NCBI GenBank assembly: GCA_903632075.3
Contig: CAHIKZ030005499.1
Span: 2,341,501-2,405,500 of the forward strand
DNA length: 64,000 bases
Source: Acanthosepion pharaonis
Taxonomy: Eukaryota; Mollusca; Cephalopoda; Sepiida; Sepiidae
Direction of reading: 5' to 3'
Shown here piece after piece: positions 48,046 to 61,263 of the stretch. A model generated the notes under the pieces. It did not search any database, had not been told where the DNA came from, and was given only the letters and a program-made list of their open reading frames with translations. Within the stretch, counting starts at the first letter, position 1, and each line of letters opens with the position of its first letter. The position numbers and the translations under genes are program-made.

Positions 48046-48351
48046 GCTGGGAGTGGTGGCGTCCTCCTGTAATCCAGTTACTTGGAGGCAAGGTCGGGTG
48101 GCCGGTTTGAGATCGGGGTTCTGTTGTGCGCTGAGTTATGGCGATCAGGCGTCCGCACTAAGCTTGGCATCAATATGGTTAGCTGGAGGAGCTTCAGCTG
48201 ATCAGGTTGACTAATGAGGGCCGGCCCGGTCGAGGGCGGAAACGCAGCAGACAAAAGTCCCCGTGTCAAGCCGTAGTGGGATCGCGCCCGTGAATAGTTC
48301 GCGTGCGACTCTCCGTTCAAAATAATCGAACTCCGCCCTATTACTTTTTTT
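48046..48351 (+). ncRNA. SRP RNA (7SL): 7SL (SRP) RNA gene, copy 10
   Basis: Carries the helix-6 G deletion and a one-G-shorter atcgggg run (as in copy 5). Helix 8 consensus. T7 terminator. Confidence 0.92.
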
Positions 48352-49887
48352 GCAGGTTTTTTTTCTGCCTACTGCTAACATATTTTCACTTCCTTCAAAA
48401 TATTCAAATCTATCAGACGTTTTCACATTTACCTATCAAAAAAGACACCACAAGTCTAGTTAATACAAAAACGCGTGTAAAAGATTTGAATTTTCCTACC
48501 AAGAATTCGCGTAAGCACATTTTACATCGCAACTTTATACATCTTGCTATTTCAAACACATTCATTGCAACAGAAAAACAAATAAATCCCTACTATATTT
48601 CATTCTCTTAACAATCACATCTCTAAACAATATAAAATATTATACTAAACAACACATTCAAATGGCTTAATATGTTGTACACAATACTATGCCTTTCCAT
48701 GTTTCGCTCCTCTTCTTCGTCTTCATCCTTATTACCATAACTGTTCAAATATAACGTCTGATTTATCTTTCTAATGTCCAAACATGAAATATGACACAAA
48801 TTTTTACTACTGCCGACACTAGTAATACAAACAATAATAATATTAATTAATATCATTAGTACTTTTATTAGTAATAATAATTATGATTTTAATTTTACTA
48901 CATTTGCAATATTAAAAAAAAATAAACGCCATCATCATAAAGTTGATTGTTATCTGAATTGGTGAGATTTATGCAATTGAATTCGACGACAAATTACTGA
49001 TTCCGAAAGCAGAAAAGGAACAATAATAAAGTAAACAATGACTGTCTTCTTTTCGTTCAACATCTGCGTGGACAGCCGAAACCTCAGAAAATATTCCACA
49101 ACATGAAGCTTTTTCTATTACTATTTGTAGCATACGCACAATAGGATATCAATTATTACAAAGAAGTAGACTATATACCAACGCGTGCGTGCTACTACTT
49201 TACACATCTCATTCCGAGGCTAATGAATGGTTTAGAAATATCGAGCTCCTGAGACGAGTTCAAATCACGACAAAAGTTATTTCATTATTGGTTCTGATTT
49301 TTCGCTGTGTATATAATACGCAGTAACGGCTGCCATTGAGAAGGTTAGCACAAGAAATAAAATAAATATTTCTTAGACTTGTATTCGTTCAGTAAACATG
49401 GCTTTCTCAGTAAGATTTCAATCTCACTAAGCACCTTTGTTTGTAAACAGAACACTTATCCATGAAGCTACTTTCAAAAGGAATATTTTTAAACAAATTT
49501 TCTCTTTAGCAGAATTACAAATAAATAAGCGAGAATCCTTTGAGTATTGTACTAAAACGTGTACATTTAAATGCATAAATTTGATACATATAATTCCTGA
49601 ATGTCCCGAGTTACGATCTCACATAGTGTGACTGACCACATATAATCAATCGACTACTGAAAGCATACTCCATTACACTCGACTGATTTAGTTTGATGAC
49701 CAAGTGACCAAATGAAAAGATAATTTTCATACATTTACATTTTTTCTTTCATCGTCTTCTATTTTGCTCAATTTGAATAAATTCGGGCATATCAGATGTA
49801 CTGATTAGCAGAGAAATGAAATCACAATGTAAGGCTCAACACGTACAGAAAGTAAGTTTATGATTACTTAAATGAGACGGTTTCATC

Positions 49888-50194
49888 GCTGGGAGTGGTG
49901 GCGTCCTCCTGTAATCCAGTTACTTGGAGGCAAGGTCGGGTGGCCGGTTTGAGATCGGGGGTTCTGTTGTGCGCTGAGTTATGGCGATCAGGCGTCCGCA
50001 CTAAGCTTGGCATCAATATGGTTAGCTGGAGGGAGCTTCAGCTGATCAGGTTGACTAATGAGGGCCGGCCCGGTCGAGGGCGGAAACGCAGCAGACAAAA
50101 GTCCCCGTGTCAAGCCGTAGTGGGATCGCGCCCGTGAATAGTTCGCGTGCGACTCTCCGTTCAAAATAATCGAACTCCGCCCTATAACTTTTTT
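49888..50194 (+). ncRNA. SRP RNA (7SL): 7SL (SRP) RNA gene, copy 11
   Basis: Identical to consensus copy 12 through the transcribed region as far as I can compare, except for ctataac just before the terminator. T6 terminator. A candidate active gene. Confidence 0.94.
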
Positions 50195-51682
50195 GCAGGT
50201 TTTTTTTCTGCCTACTGCTAACATATTTTCACTTCCTTCAAAATATTCAAATCTATCAGACGTTTTCACATTTACCTATCAAAAAAAGACACCACAAGTC
50301 TAGTTAATACAAAAACGCGTGTAAAAGATTTGAATTTTCCTACCAAGAATTCGCGTAAGCACATTTTACATCGCAACTTTATACATCTTGCTATTTCAAA
50401 CACATTCATTGCAACAGAAAAACAAATAAATCCCTACTATATTTCATTCTCTTAACAATCACATCTCTAAACAATATAAAATATTATACTAAACAACACA
50501 TTTAAATGGCTTAATATGATGTACACAATACTATGCCTTTCCATGTTTCGCTCCTCTTCTTCGTCTTCATCCTTATTACCATAACTGTTCAAATATAAAG
50601 TCTGATTTATCTTTCTAATGTCCAAACATAAAATATGACACAAATTTTTACTACTGCCGACACTAGTAATACAAACAATAATAATATTAATTAATATCAT
50701 TAGTACTTTTATTAGTAATAATAATTATAATTTTAATTTTACTACATTTGCAATATTAAAAAAAATAAACGCCATCATCATAAAGTTGATTGTTATCTGA
50801 ATTGGTGAGATTTATGCAATTGAATTCGACGACAAATTACTGATTCCGAAAGCAGAAAAGGAACAATAATAAATTAAACAATGACTGTCTTCTTTTCGTT
50901 CAACATCTGCGTGGACTGCCGAAACCTCAGAAAACATTCCACAACATGAAGCTTTTTCTATTACTATTTGTAGCATACGCACAATAGGATATCAATTATT
51001 ACAAAGAAGTAGACTATATACCAACGCGTGCGTGCTACTACTTTACACATCTCATTCCGAGGCTAATGAATGGTTTAGAAATATCGAGCTCCTGAGACGA
51101 GTTCAAATCACGACAAAAGTTATTTCATTATTGGTTCTGATTTTTCGCTGTGTATATAATACGCAGTAACGGCTGCCATTGAGAAGGTTAGCACAAGAAA
51201 TAAAATAAATATTTCTTAGACTTGTATTCGTTCAGTAAACATGGCTTTCTCAGTAAGATTTCAATCTCACTAAGCACCTTTGTTTGTAAACAGAACACTT
51301 ATCCATGAAGCTACTTTCAAAAGGAATATTTTTAAACAAATTTTCTCTTTAGCAGAATTACAAATAAATAAGCGAGAATCCTTTGAGTATTGTACTAAAA
51401 CGTGTACATTTAAATGCATAAATTTGATACATATAATTCCTGAATGTCCTGAGTTACGATCTCACATAGTGTGACTGACCACATATAATCAATCGACTAC
51501 TGAAAGCATACTCCATTACACTCGACTGATTTAGTTTGATGACCAAGTGACCAAATGAAAAGATAATTTTCATACATTTACATTTTTTCTTTCATCGTCT
51601 TCTATTTTGCTCAATTTGAATAAATTCGGGCATATCAGATGTACTGATTAGCAGAGAAATGAAATCACAATGTAAGGCTCAA

Positions 51683-51730
51683 CACGTACAGAAAGTAAGT
51701 TTATGATTACTTAAATGAGACGGTTTCATC
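51683..51730 (+). promoter_or_regulatory. 7SL upstream region, conserved in every unit
   Basis: The 48 bases before the consensus gene (acgtacagaaagtaag, tttatgattacttaaatgag, acggtttcatc) hardly vary among the 18 units. External elements at this distance contribute to 7SL transcription by Pol III in other animals. The AT-rich ttacttaaat at about -24 is where a TATA-like element would sit. Because the whole unit is homogenised, conservation alone does not prove function. Confidence 0.4.
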
Positions 51731-52038
51731 GCTGGGAGTGGTGGCGTCCTCCTGTAATCCAGTTACTTGGAGGCAAGGTCGGGTGGCCGGTTTGAGATCG
51801 GGGGTTCTGTTGTGCGCTGAGTTATGGCGATCAGGCGTCCGCACTAAGCTTGGCATCAATATGGTTAGCTGGAGGGAGCTTCAGCTGATCAGGTTGACTA
51901 ATGAGGGCCGGCCCGGTCGAGGGCGGAAACGCAGCAGACAAAAGTCCCCGTGTCAAGCCGTAGTGGGATCGCGCCCGTGAATAGTTCGCGTGCGACTCTC
52001 CGTTCAAAATAATCGAACTCCGCCCTATTACTTTTTTT
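51731..52038 (+). ncRNA. SRP RNA (7SL): 7SL (SRP) RNA gene, copy 12 (consensus copy)
   Basis: RNA scaffold of the cytosolic signal recognition particle, which pauses translation and targets ribosomes to the ER. Alu domain: GCTGGGAGTGGTGGCG and CTGTAATCC (the UGUAAU U-turn bound by SRP9/14). Then CAGGCGTCCGCACTAAG and GGCATCAATATGG, matching human 7SL. Helix 6 is an 8-bp stem (51867-51874 with 51879-51886) closed by GGAG (51875-51878), the SRP19-binding loop. Helix 8 has the GGAAAC loop (51925-51930), and GTAGTGGGATCGCGCC and GTGAATAG follow. The 3' strand CCGCCC pairs with GGGTGG of helix 5. Ends in T7 (52032-52038), a Pol III terminator. The S domain rules out an Alu-like SINE. Confidence 0.96.
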
Positions 52039-53572
52039 GCAGGTTTTTTTTTTCTGCCTACTGCTAACATATTTTCACTTCCTTCAAAATATTCAAATCT
52101 ATCAGACGTTTTCACATTTACCTATCAAAAAAGACACCACAAGTCTAGTTAATACAAAAACGCGTGTAAAAGATTTGAATTTTCCTACCAAGAATTCGCG
52201 TAAGCACATTTTACATCGCAACTTTATACATCTTGCTATTTCAAACACATTCATTGCAACAGAAAAACAAATAAATCCCTACTATATTTCATTCTCTTAA
52301 CAATCACATCTCTAAACAATATAAAATATTATACTAAACAACACATTCAAATGGCTTAATATGTTATACACAATACTATGCCTTTCCATGTTTTCGCTCC
52401 TCTTCTTCGTCTTCATCCTTATTACCATAACTGTTCAAATATAAAGTCTGATTTATCTTCCTAATGTCCAAACATAAAATATGACACAAATTTTTGCTAC
52501 TGCTGACACTAGTAATACAAACAATAATAATATTAATTAATATCATTAGTACTTTTATTAGTAATAATAATTATAATTTTAATATAACTACATTTGCAAT
52601 ATTAAAAATAATAAACGCCATCATCATAAAGTTGATTGTTATCTGAATTGGTGAGATTTATGCAATTGAAGTCGACGACAAATTACTGATTCCGAAAGCA
52701 GAAAAGGAACAATAATAAAGTAAACAATGACTGTCTTCTTTTCGTTCAACATCTGCGTGGACTGCCGAAACCTCAGAAAACATTCCACAACATGAAGCTT
52801 TTTCTATTACTATTTGTAGCATACGCACAATAGGATATCAATTATTACAAAGAAGTAGACTATATACCAACGCGTGCGTGCTACTACTTTACACATCTCA
52901 TTCCGAGGCTAATGAATGGTTTAGAAATATCGAGCTCCTGAGACGAGTTCAAATCACGACAAAAGTTATTTCATTATTGGTTCTGATTTTTCGCTGTGTA
53001 TATAATACGCAGTAACGGCTGCCATTGAGAAGGTTAGCACAAGAAATAAAATAAATATTTCTTAGACTTGTATTCGTTCAGTAAACATGGTTTTCTCAGT
53101 AAGATTTCAATCTCACTAAGCACCTTTGTTTGTAAACAGAACACTTATCCATGAAGCTACTTTCAAAAGGAATATTTTTAAACAAATTTTCTCTTTAGCA
53201 GAATTACAAATAAAGCGAGAATCCTTTGAGTATTGTACTAAAACGTGTACATTTAAATGCATAAATTTGATACATATAATTCCTGAATGTCCTGAGTTAC
53301 GATCTCACATAGTGTGACTGACCACATATAATCAATCGACTACTGAAAGCATACTCCATTACACTCGACTGATTTAGTTTGATGACCAAGTGACCAAATG
53401 AAAAGATAATTTTCATACATTTACATTTTTCTTTCATCGTCTTCTATTTTGCTCAATTTGAATAAATTCGGGCATATCAGATGTACTGATTAGCAGAGAA
53501 ATGAAATCACAATGTAAGGCTCAACACGTACAGAAAGTAAGTTTATGATTACTTAAATGAGACGGTTTCATC

Positions 53573-53882
53573 GCTGGGAGTGGTGGCGTCCTCCTGTAAT
53601 CCAGTTACTTGGAGGCAAGGTCGGGTGGCCGGTTTGAGATCAGGGGTTCTGTTGTGCGCTGAGTTATGGCGATCAGGCGTCCGCACTAAGCTTGGCATCA
53701 ATATGGTTAGCTGGAGGGAGCTTCAGCTGATCAGGTTGACTAATGAGGGCCGGCCCGGTCGAGGGCGGAAACGCAGCAGACAAAAGTCCCCGTGTCAAGC
53801 CGTAGTGGGATCGCGCCCGTGAATAGTTCGCGTGCGACTCTCCGTTCAAAATAATCGAACTCCGCCCTATTACTTTTTTTTT
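53573..53882 (+). ncRNA. SRP RNA (7SL): 7SL (SRP) RNA gene, copy 13
   Basis: Transcribed part near consensus with gatcagggg. The terminator is unusual: T9 then a single G then a longer T run, because the normal gcagg between the two T-runs is lost. A 4-bp deletion lies in the spacer upstream (aaataaagcg near 53210). Confidence 0.93.
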
Positions 53883-55417
53883 GTTTTTTTTTTTCTGCCT
53901 ACTGCTAACATATTTTCACTTCCTTCAAAATATTCAAATCTATCAGACGTTTTCACATTTACCTATCAAAAAAGACACCACAAGTCTAGTTAATACAAAA
54001 ACGCGTGTAAAAAGATTTGAATTTTCCTACCAAGAATTCGCGTAAGCACATTTTACATCGCAACTTTATACATCTTGCTATTTCAAACACATTCATTGCA
54101 ACAGAAAAACAAATAAATCCCTACTATATTTCATTCTCTTAACAATCACATCTCTAAACAATATAAAATATTATACTAAACAACACATTCAAATGGCTTA
54201 ATATGTTATACACAATACTATGCCTTTCCATGTTTCGCTCCTCTTCTTCGTCTTCATCCTTATTACCATAACTGTTCAAATATAAAGTCTGATTTATCTT
54301 CCTAATGTCCAAACATAAAATATGACACAAATTTTTGCTACTGCTGACACTAGTAATACAAACAATAATAATATTAATTAATATCATTAGTACTTTTATT
54401 AGTAATAATAATTATAATTTTAATATAACTACATTTGCAATATTAAAAATAATAAACGCCATCATCATAAAGTTGATTGTTATCTGAATTGGTGAGATTT
54501 ATGCAATTGAAGTCGACGACAAATTACTGATTCCGAAAGCAGAAAAGGAACAATAATAAAGTAAACAATGACTGTCTTCTTTTCGTTCAACATCTGCGTG
54601 GACTGCCGAAACCTCAGAAAACATTCCACAACATGAAGCTTTTTCTATTACTATTTGTAGCATACGCACAATAGGATATCAATTATTACAAAGAAGTAGA
54701 CTATATACCAACGCGTGCGTGCTACTACTTTACACATCTCATTCCGAGGCTAATGAATGGTTTAGAAATATCGAGCTCCTGAGACGAGTTCAAATCACGA
54801 CAAAAGTTATTTCATTATTGGTTCTGATTTTTCGCTGTGTATATAATACGCAGTAACGGCTGCCATTGAGAAGGTTAGCACAAGAAATAAAATAAATATT
54901 TCTTAGACTTGTATTCGTTCAGTAAACATGGTTTTCTCAGTAAGATTTCAATCTCACTAAGCACCTTTGTTTGTAAACAGAACACTTATCCATGAAGCTA
55001 CTTTCAAAAGGAATATTTTTAAACAAATTTTCTCTTTAGCAGAATTACAAATAAATAAGCGAGAATCCTTTGAGTATTGTACTAAAACGTGTACATTTAA
55101 ATGCATAAATTTGATACATATAATTCCTGAATGTCCCGAGTTACGATCTCACATAGTGTGACTGACCACATATCATCAATCGACTACTGAAAGCATACTC
55201 CATTACACTCGACTGATTTAGGTTGATGACCAAGTGACCAAATGAAAAGATAATTTTCATACATTTACATTTTTTCTTTCATCGTCTTCTATTTTGCTCA
55301 ATTTGAATAAATTCGGGCATATCAGATGTACTGATTAGCAGAGAAATGAAATCACAATGTAAGGCTCAACACGTACAGAAAGTAAATTTATGATTACTTA
55401 AATGAGACGGTTTCATC

Positions 55418-55725
55418 GCTGGGAGTGGTGGCGTCCTCCTGTAATCCAGTTACTTGGAGGCAAGGTCGGGTGGCCGGTTTGAGATCGGGGGTTCTGTTGT
55501 GCGTTGAGTTATGGCGATCAGGCGTCCGCACTAAGCTTGGCATCAATATGGTTAGCTGGAGGGAGCTTCAGCTGATCAGGTTGACTAATGAGGGCCGGCC
55601 CGGTCGAGGGCGGAAACGCAGCAGACAAAAGTCCCGTGTCAAGCCGTAGTGGGATCGCGCCCGTGAATAGTTCGCGTGCGACTCTCCGTTCAAAATAATC
55701 GAACCCCGCCCTATAACTTTTTTTT
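55418..55725 (+). ncRNA. SRP RNA (7SL): 7SL (SRP) RNA gene, copy 14
   Basis: One C is missing in helix 8 (aaagtcccgtgtc instead of four C), opposite the conserved loop strand. It has ttgcgttgag and gaaccccgcc variants, and the upstream region reads agtaaattta instead of agtaagttta. T8 terminator. Confidence 0.92.
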
Positions 55726-57266
55726 GCAGGTTTTTTTTTTTCTGCCTACTGCTAACATATTTTCACTTCCTTCAAAATATTCAAATCTATCAGACGTTTT
55801 CACATTTACCTATCAAAAAAGACACCACAAGTCTAGTTAATACAAAAACGCGTGTAAAAGATTTGAATTTTCCTACCAAGAATTCGCGTAAGCACATTTT
55901 ACATCGCAACTTTATACATCTTGCTATTTCAAACACATTCATTGCAACAGAAAACAAATAAATCCCTACTATATTTCATTCTCTTAACAATCACATCTCT
56001 AAACAATATAAAATATTATACTAAACAACACATTTAAATCGCTTAATATGATGTACACAATACTATGCCTTTCCATGTTTCGCTCCTCTTCTTCGTCTTC
56101 ATCCTTATTACCATAACTGTTCAAATATAACGTCTGATTTATCTTTCTAATGTCCAAACATAAAATATGACACAAATTTTTACTACTGCCGACACTAGTA
56201 ATACAAACAATAATAATATTAATTAATATCATTAGTACTTTTATTAGTAATAATAATTATGATTTTAATTTTACTACATTTGCAATATTAAAAAAAAAAA
56301 TAAACGCCATCATCATAAAGTTGATTGTTATCTGAATTGGTGAGATTTATGCAATTGAATTCGACGACAAATTACTGATTCCGAAAGCAGAAAAGGAACA
56401 ATAATAAAGTAAACAATGACTGTCTTCTTTTCGTTCAACATCTGCGTGGACTGCCGAAACCTCAGAAAATATTCCACAACATGAAGCTTTTTCTATTACT
56501 ATTTGTAGCATACGCACAATAGGATATCAATTATTACAAAAGAAGTAGACTATATACCAACGCGTGCGTGCTACTACTTTACACATCTCATTCCGAGGCT
56601 AATGAATGGTTTAGAAATATCGAGCTCCTGAGACGAGTTCAAATCACGACAAAAGTTATTTCATTATTGGTTCTGATTTTTCGCTGTGTATATAATACGC
56701 AGTAACGGCTGCCATTGAGAAGGTTAGCACAAGAAATAAAATAAATATTTCTTAGACTTGTATTCGTTCAGTAAACATGGTTTTCTCAGTAAGATTTCAA
56801 TCTCACTAAGCACCTTTGTTTGTAAACAGAACACTTATCCATGAAGCTACTTTCAAAAGGAATATTTTAAAACAAATTTTCTCTTTAGCAGAATTACAAA
56901 TAAATAAGCGAGAATCCTTTGAGTATTGTACTAAAACGTGTACATTTAAATGCATAAATTTGATACATATAATTCCTGAATGTCCCGAGTTACGATCTCA
57001 CATAGTGTGACTGACCACATATAATCAATCGACTACTGAAAGCATACTCCATTACACTCGACTGATTTAGGTTGATGACCAAGTGACCAAATGAAAAGAT
57101 AATTTTCATACATTTACATTTTTTCTTTCATCGTCTTCTATTTTGCTCAATTTGAATAAATTCGGGCATATCAGATGTACTGATTAGCAGAGAAATGAAA
57201 TCACAATGTAAGGCTCAACACGTACAGAAAGTAAGTTTATGATTACTTAAATGAGACGGTTTCATC

Positions 57267-57574
57267 GCTGGGAGTGGTGGCGTCCTCCTGTAATCCAGTT
57301 ACTTGGAGGCAAGGTCGGGTGGCCGGTTTGAGATCGGGGGTTCTGTTGTGCGCTGAGTTATGGCGATCAGGCGTCCGCACTAAGCTTGGCATCAATATGG
57401 TTAGCTGGAGGGAGCTTCAGCTGATCAGGTTGTCTAATGAGGGCCGGCCCGGTCGAGGGCGGAAACGCAGCAGACAAAAGTCCCCGTGTCAAGCCGTAGT
57501 GGGATCGCGCCCGTGAATAGTTCGCGTGCGACTCTCCGTTCAAAATAATCGAACTACGCCCTATAACTTTTTTT
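57267..57574 (+). ncRNA. SRP RNA (7SL): 7SL (SRP) RNA gene, copy 15
   Basis: First of three adjacent copies sharing two diagnostic changes, aggttgtctaatg (A to T between helices 6 and 8) and gaactacgccc (C to A in the 3' strand). Otherwise consensus. T7 terminator. Confidence 0.93.
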
Positions 57575-59111
57575 GCAGGTTTTTTTTTTTCTGCCTACTG
57601 CTAACATATTTTCACTTCCTTCAAAATATTCAAATCTATCAGACGTTTTCACATTTACCTATCAAAAAAGACACCACAAGTCTAGTTAATACAAAAACGC
57701 GTGTAAAAGATTTGAATTTTCCTACCAAGAATTCGCGTAAGCACATTTTACATCGCAACTTTATACATCTTGCTATTTCAAACACATTCATTGCAACAGA
57801 AAAACAAATAAATCCCTACTATATTTCATTCTCTTAACAATCACATCTCTAAACAATATAAAATATTATACTAAACAACACATTTAAATCGCTTAATATG
57901 ATGTACACAATACTATGCCTTTCCATGTTTCGCTCCTCTTCTTCGTCTTCATCCTTATTACCATAACTGTTCAAATATAACGTCTGATTTATCTTTCTAA
58001 TGTCCAAACATAAAATATGACACAAATTTTTACTACTGCCGACACTAGTAATACAAACAATAATAATATTAATTAATATCATTAGTACTTTTATTAGTAA
58101 TAATAATTATGATTTTAATTTTACTACATTTGCAATATTAAAAAAATAAACGCCATCATCATAAAGTTGATTGTTATCTGAATTGGTGAGATTTATGCAA
58201 TTGAATTCGACGACAAATTACTGATTCCGAAAGCAGAAAAGGAATAATAATAAATTAAACAATGACTGTCTTCTTTTCGTTCAACATCTGCGTGGACTGC
58301 CGAAACCTCAGAAAACATTCCACAACATGAAGCTTTTTCTATTACTATTTGTAGCATACGCACAATAGGATATCAATTATTACAAAGAAGTAGACTATAT
58401 ACCAACGCGTGCGTGCTACTACTTTACACATCTCATTCCGAGGCTAATGAATGGTTTAGAAATATCGAGCTCCTGAGACGAGTTCAAATCACGACAAAAG
58501 TTATTTCATTATTGGTTCTGATTTTTCGCTGTGTATATAATACGCAGTAACGGCTGCCATTGAGAAGGTTAGCACAAGAAATAAAATAAATATTTCTTAG
58601 ACTTGTATTCGTTCAGTAAACATGGTTTTCTCAGTAAGATTTCAATCTCACTAAGCACCTTTGTTTGTAAACAGAACACTTATCCATGAAGCTACTTTCA
58701 AAAGGAATATTTTAAAACAAATTTTCTCTTTAGCAGAATTACAAATAAATAAGCGAGAATCCTTTGAGTATTGTACTAAAACGTGTACATTTAAATGCAT
58801 AAATTTGATACATATAATTCCTGAATGTCCCGAGTTACGATCTCACATAGTGTGACTGACCACATATAATCAATCGACTACTGAAAGCATACTCCATTAC
58901 ACTCGACTGATTTAGGTTGATGACCAAGTGACCAAATGAAAAGATAATTTTCATACATTTACATTTTTTCTTTCATCGTCTTCTATTTTGCTCAATTTGA
59001 ATAAATTCGGGCATATCAGATGTACTGATTAGCAGAGAAATGAAATCACAATGTAAGGCTCAACACGTACAGAAAGTAAGTTTATGATTACTTAAATGAG
59101 ACGGTTTCATC

Positions 59112-59419
59112 GCTGGGAGTGGTGGCGTCCTCCTGTAATCCAGTTACTTGGAGGCAAGGTCGGGTGGCCGGTTTGAGATCGGGGGTTCTGTTGTGCGCTG
59201 AGTTATGGCGATCAGGCGTCCGCACTAAGCTTGGCATCAATATGGTTAGCTGGAGGGAGCTTCAGCTGATCAGGTTGTCTAATGAGGGCCGGCCCGGTCG
59301 AGGGCGGAAACGCAGCAGACAAAAGTCCCCGTGTCAAGCCGTAGTGGGATCGCGCCCGTGAATAGTTCGCGTGCGACTCTCCGTTCAAAATAATCGAACT
59401 ACGCCCTATAACTTTTTTT
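59112..59419 (+). ncRNA. SRP RNA (7SL): 7SL (SRP) RNA gene, copy 16
   Basis: Same two diagnostic changes as copies 15 and 17. The flanking spacer is also almost identical to theirs, so these units arose by recent amplification or conversion. T7 terminator. Confidence 0.93.
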
Positions 59420-60955
59420 GCAGGTTTTTTTTTTTCTGCCTACTGCTAACATATTTTCACTTCCTTCAAAATATTCAAATCTATCAGACGTTTTCACATT
59501 TACCTATCAAAAAAGACACCACAAGTCTAGTTAATACAAAAACGCGTGTAAAAGATTTGAATTTTCCTACCAAGAATTCGCGTAAGCACATTTTACATCG
59601 CAACTTTATACATCTTGCTATTTCAAACACATTCATTGCAACAGAAAAACAAATAAATCCCTACTATATTTCATTCTCTTAACAATCACATCTCTAAACA
59701 ATATAAAATATTATACTAAACAACACATTTAAATGGCTTAATATGATGTACACAATACTATGCCTTTCCATGTTTCGCTCCTCTTCTTCGTCTTCATCCT
59801 TATTACCATAACTGTTCAAATATAACGTCTGATTTATCTTTCTAATGTCCAAACATAAAATATGACACAAATTTTTACTACTGCCGACACTAGTAATACA
59901 AACAATAATAATATTAATTAATATCATTAGTACTTTTATTAGTAATAATAATTATGATTTTAATTTTACTACATTTGCAATATTAAAAAAATAAACGCCA
60001 TCATCATAAAGTTGATTGTTATCTGAATTGGTGAGATTTATGCAATTGAATTCGACGACAAATTACTGATTCCGAAAGCAGAAAAGGAACAATAATAAAT
60101 TAAACAATGACTGTCTTCTTTTCGTTCAACATCTGCGTGGACTGCCGAAACCTCAGAAAACATTCCACAACATGAAGCTTTTTCTATTACTATTTGTAGC
60201 ATACGCACAATAGGATATCAATTATTACAAAAAGTAGACTATATACCAACGCGTGCGTGCTACTACTTTACACATCTCATTCCGAGGCTAATGAATGGTT
60301 TAGAAATATCGAGCTCCTGAGACGAGTTCAAATCACGACAAAAGTTATTTCATTATTGGTTCTGATTTTTCGCTGTGTATATAATACGCAGTAACGGCTG
60401 CCATTGAGAAGGTTAGCACAAGAAATAAAATAAATATTTCTTAGACTTGTATTCGTTCAGTAAACATGGTTTTCTCAGTAAGATTTCAATCTCACTAAGC
60501 ACCTTTGTTTGTAAACAGAACACTTATCCATGAAGCTACTTTCAAAAGGAATATTTTAAAACAAATTTTCTCTTTAGCAGAATTACAAATAAATAAGCGA
60601 GAATCCTTTGAGTATTGTACTAAAACGTGTACATTTAAATGCATAAATTTGATACATATAATTCCTGAATGTCCTGAGTTACGATCTCACATAGTGTGAC
60701 TGACCACATATAATCAATCGACTACTGAAAGCATACTCCATTACACTCGACTGATTTAGGTTGATGACCAAGTGACCAAATGAAAAGATAATTTTCATAC
60801 ATTTACATTTTTTCTTTCATCGTCTTCTATTTTGCTCAATTTGAATAAATTCGGGCATATCAGATGTACTGATTAGCAGAGAAATGAAATCACAATGTAA
60901 GGCTCAACACGTACAGAAAGTAAGTTTATGATTACTTAAATGAGACGGTTTCATC

Positions 60956-61263
60956 GCTGGGAGTGGTGGCGTCCTCCTGTAATCCAGTTACTTGGAGGCA
61001 AGGTCGGGTGGCCGGTTTGAGATCGGGGGTTCTGTTGTGCGCTGAGTTATGGCGATCAGGCGTCCGCACTAAGCTTGGCATCAATATGGTTAGCTGGAGG
61101 GAGCTTCAGCTGATCAGGTTGTCTAATGAGGGCCGGCCCGGTCGAGGGCGGAAACGCAGCAGACAAAAGTCCCCGTGTCAAGCCGTAGTGGGATCGCGCC
61201 CGTGAATAGTTCGCGTGCGACTCTCCGTTCAAAATAATCGAACTACGCCCTATAACTTTTTTT
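60956..61263 (+). ncRNA. SRP RNA (7SL): 7SL (SRP) RNA gene, copy 17
   Basis: Third member of the 15-17 subgroup, with gttgtctaatg and actacgccc. T7 terminator and second run of ten T. Confidence 0.93.

Noticed and set aside
21242..61205. Recurrent 80-codon + strand frame and overlapping minus-strand frames of 72 to 99 codons
   Set aside because: They overlap the 7SL genes and are shadows of a structural RNA.
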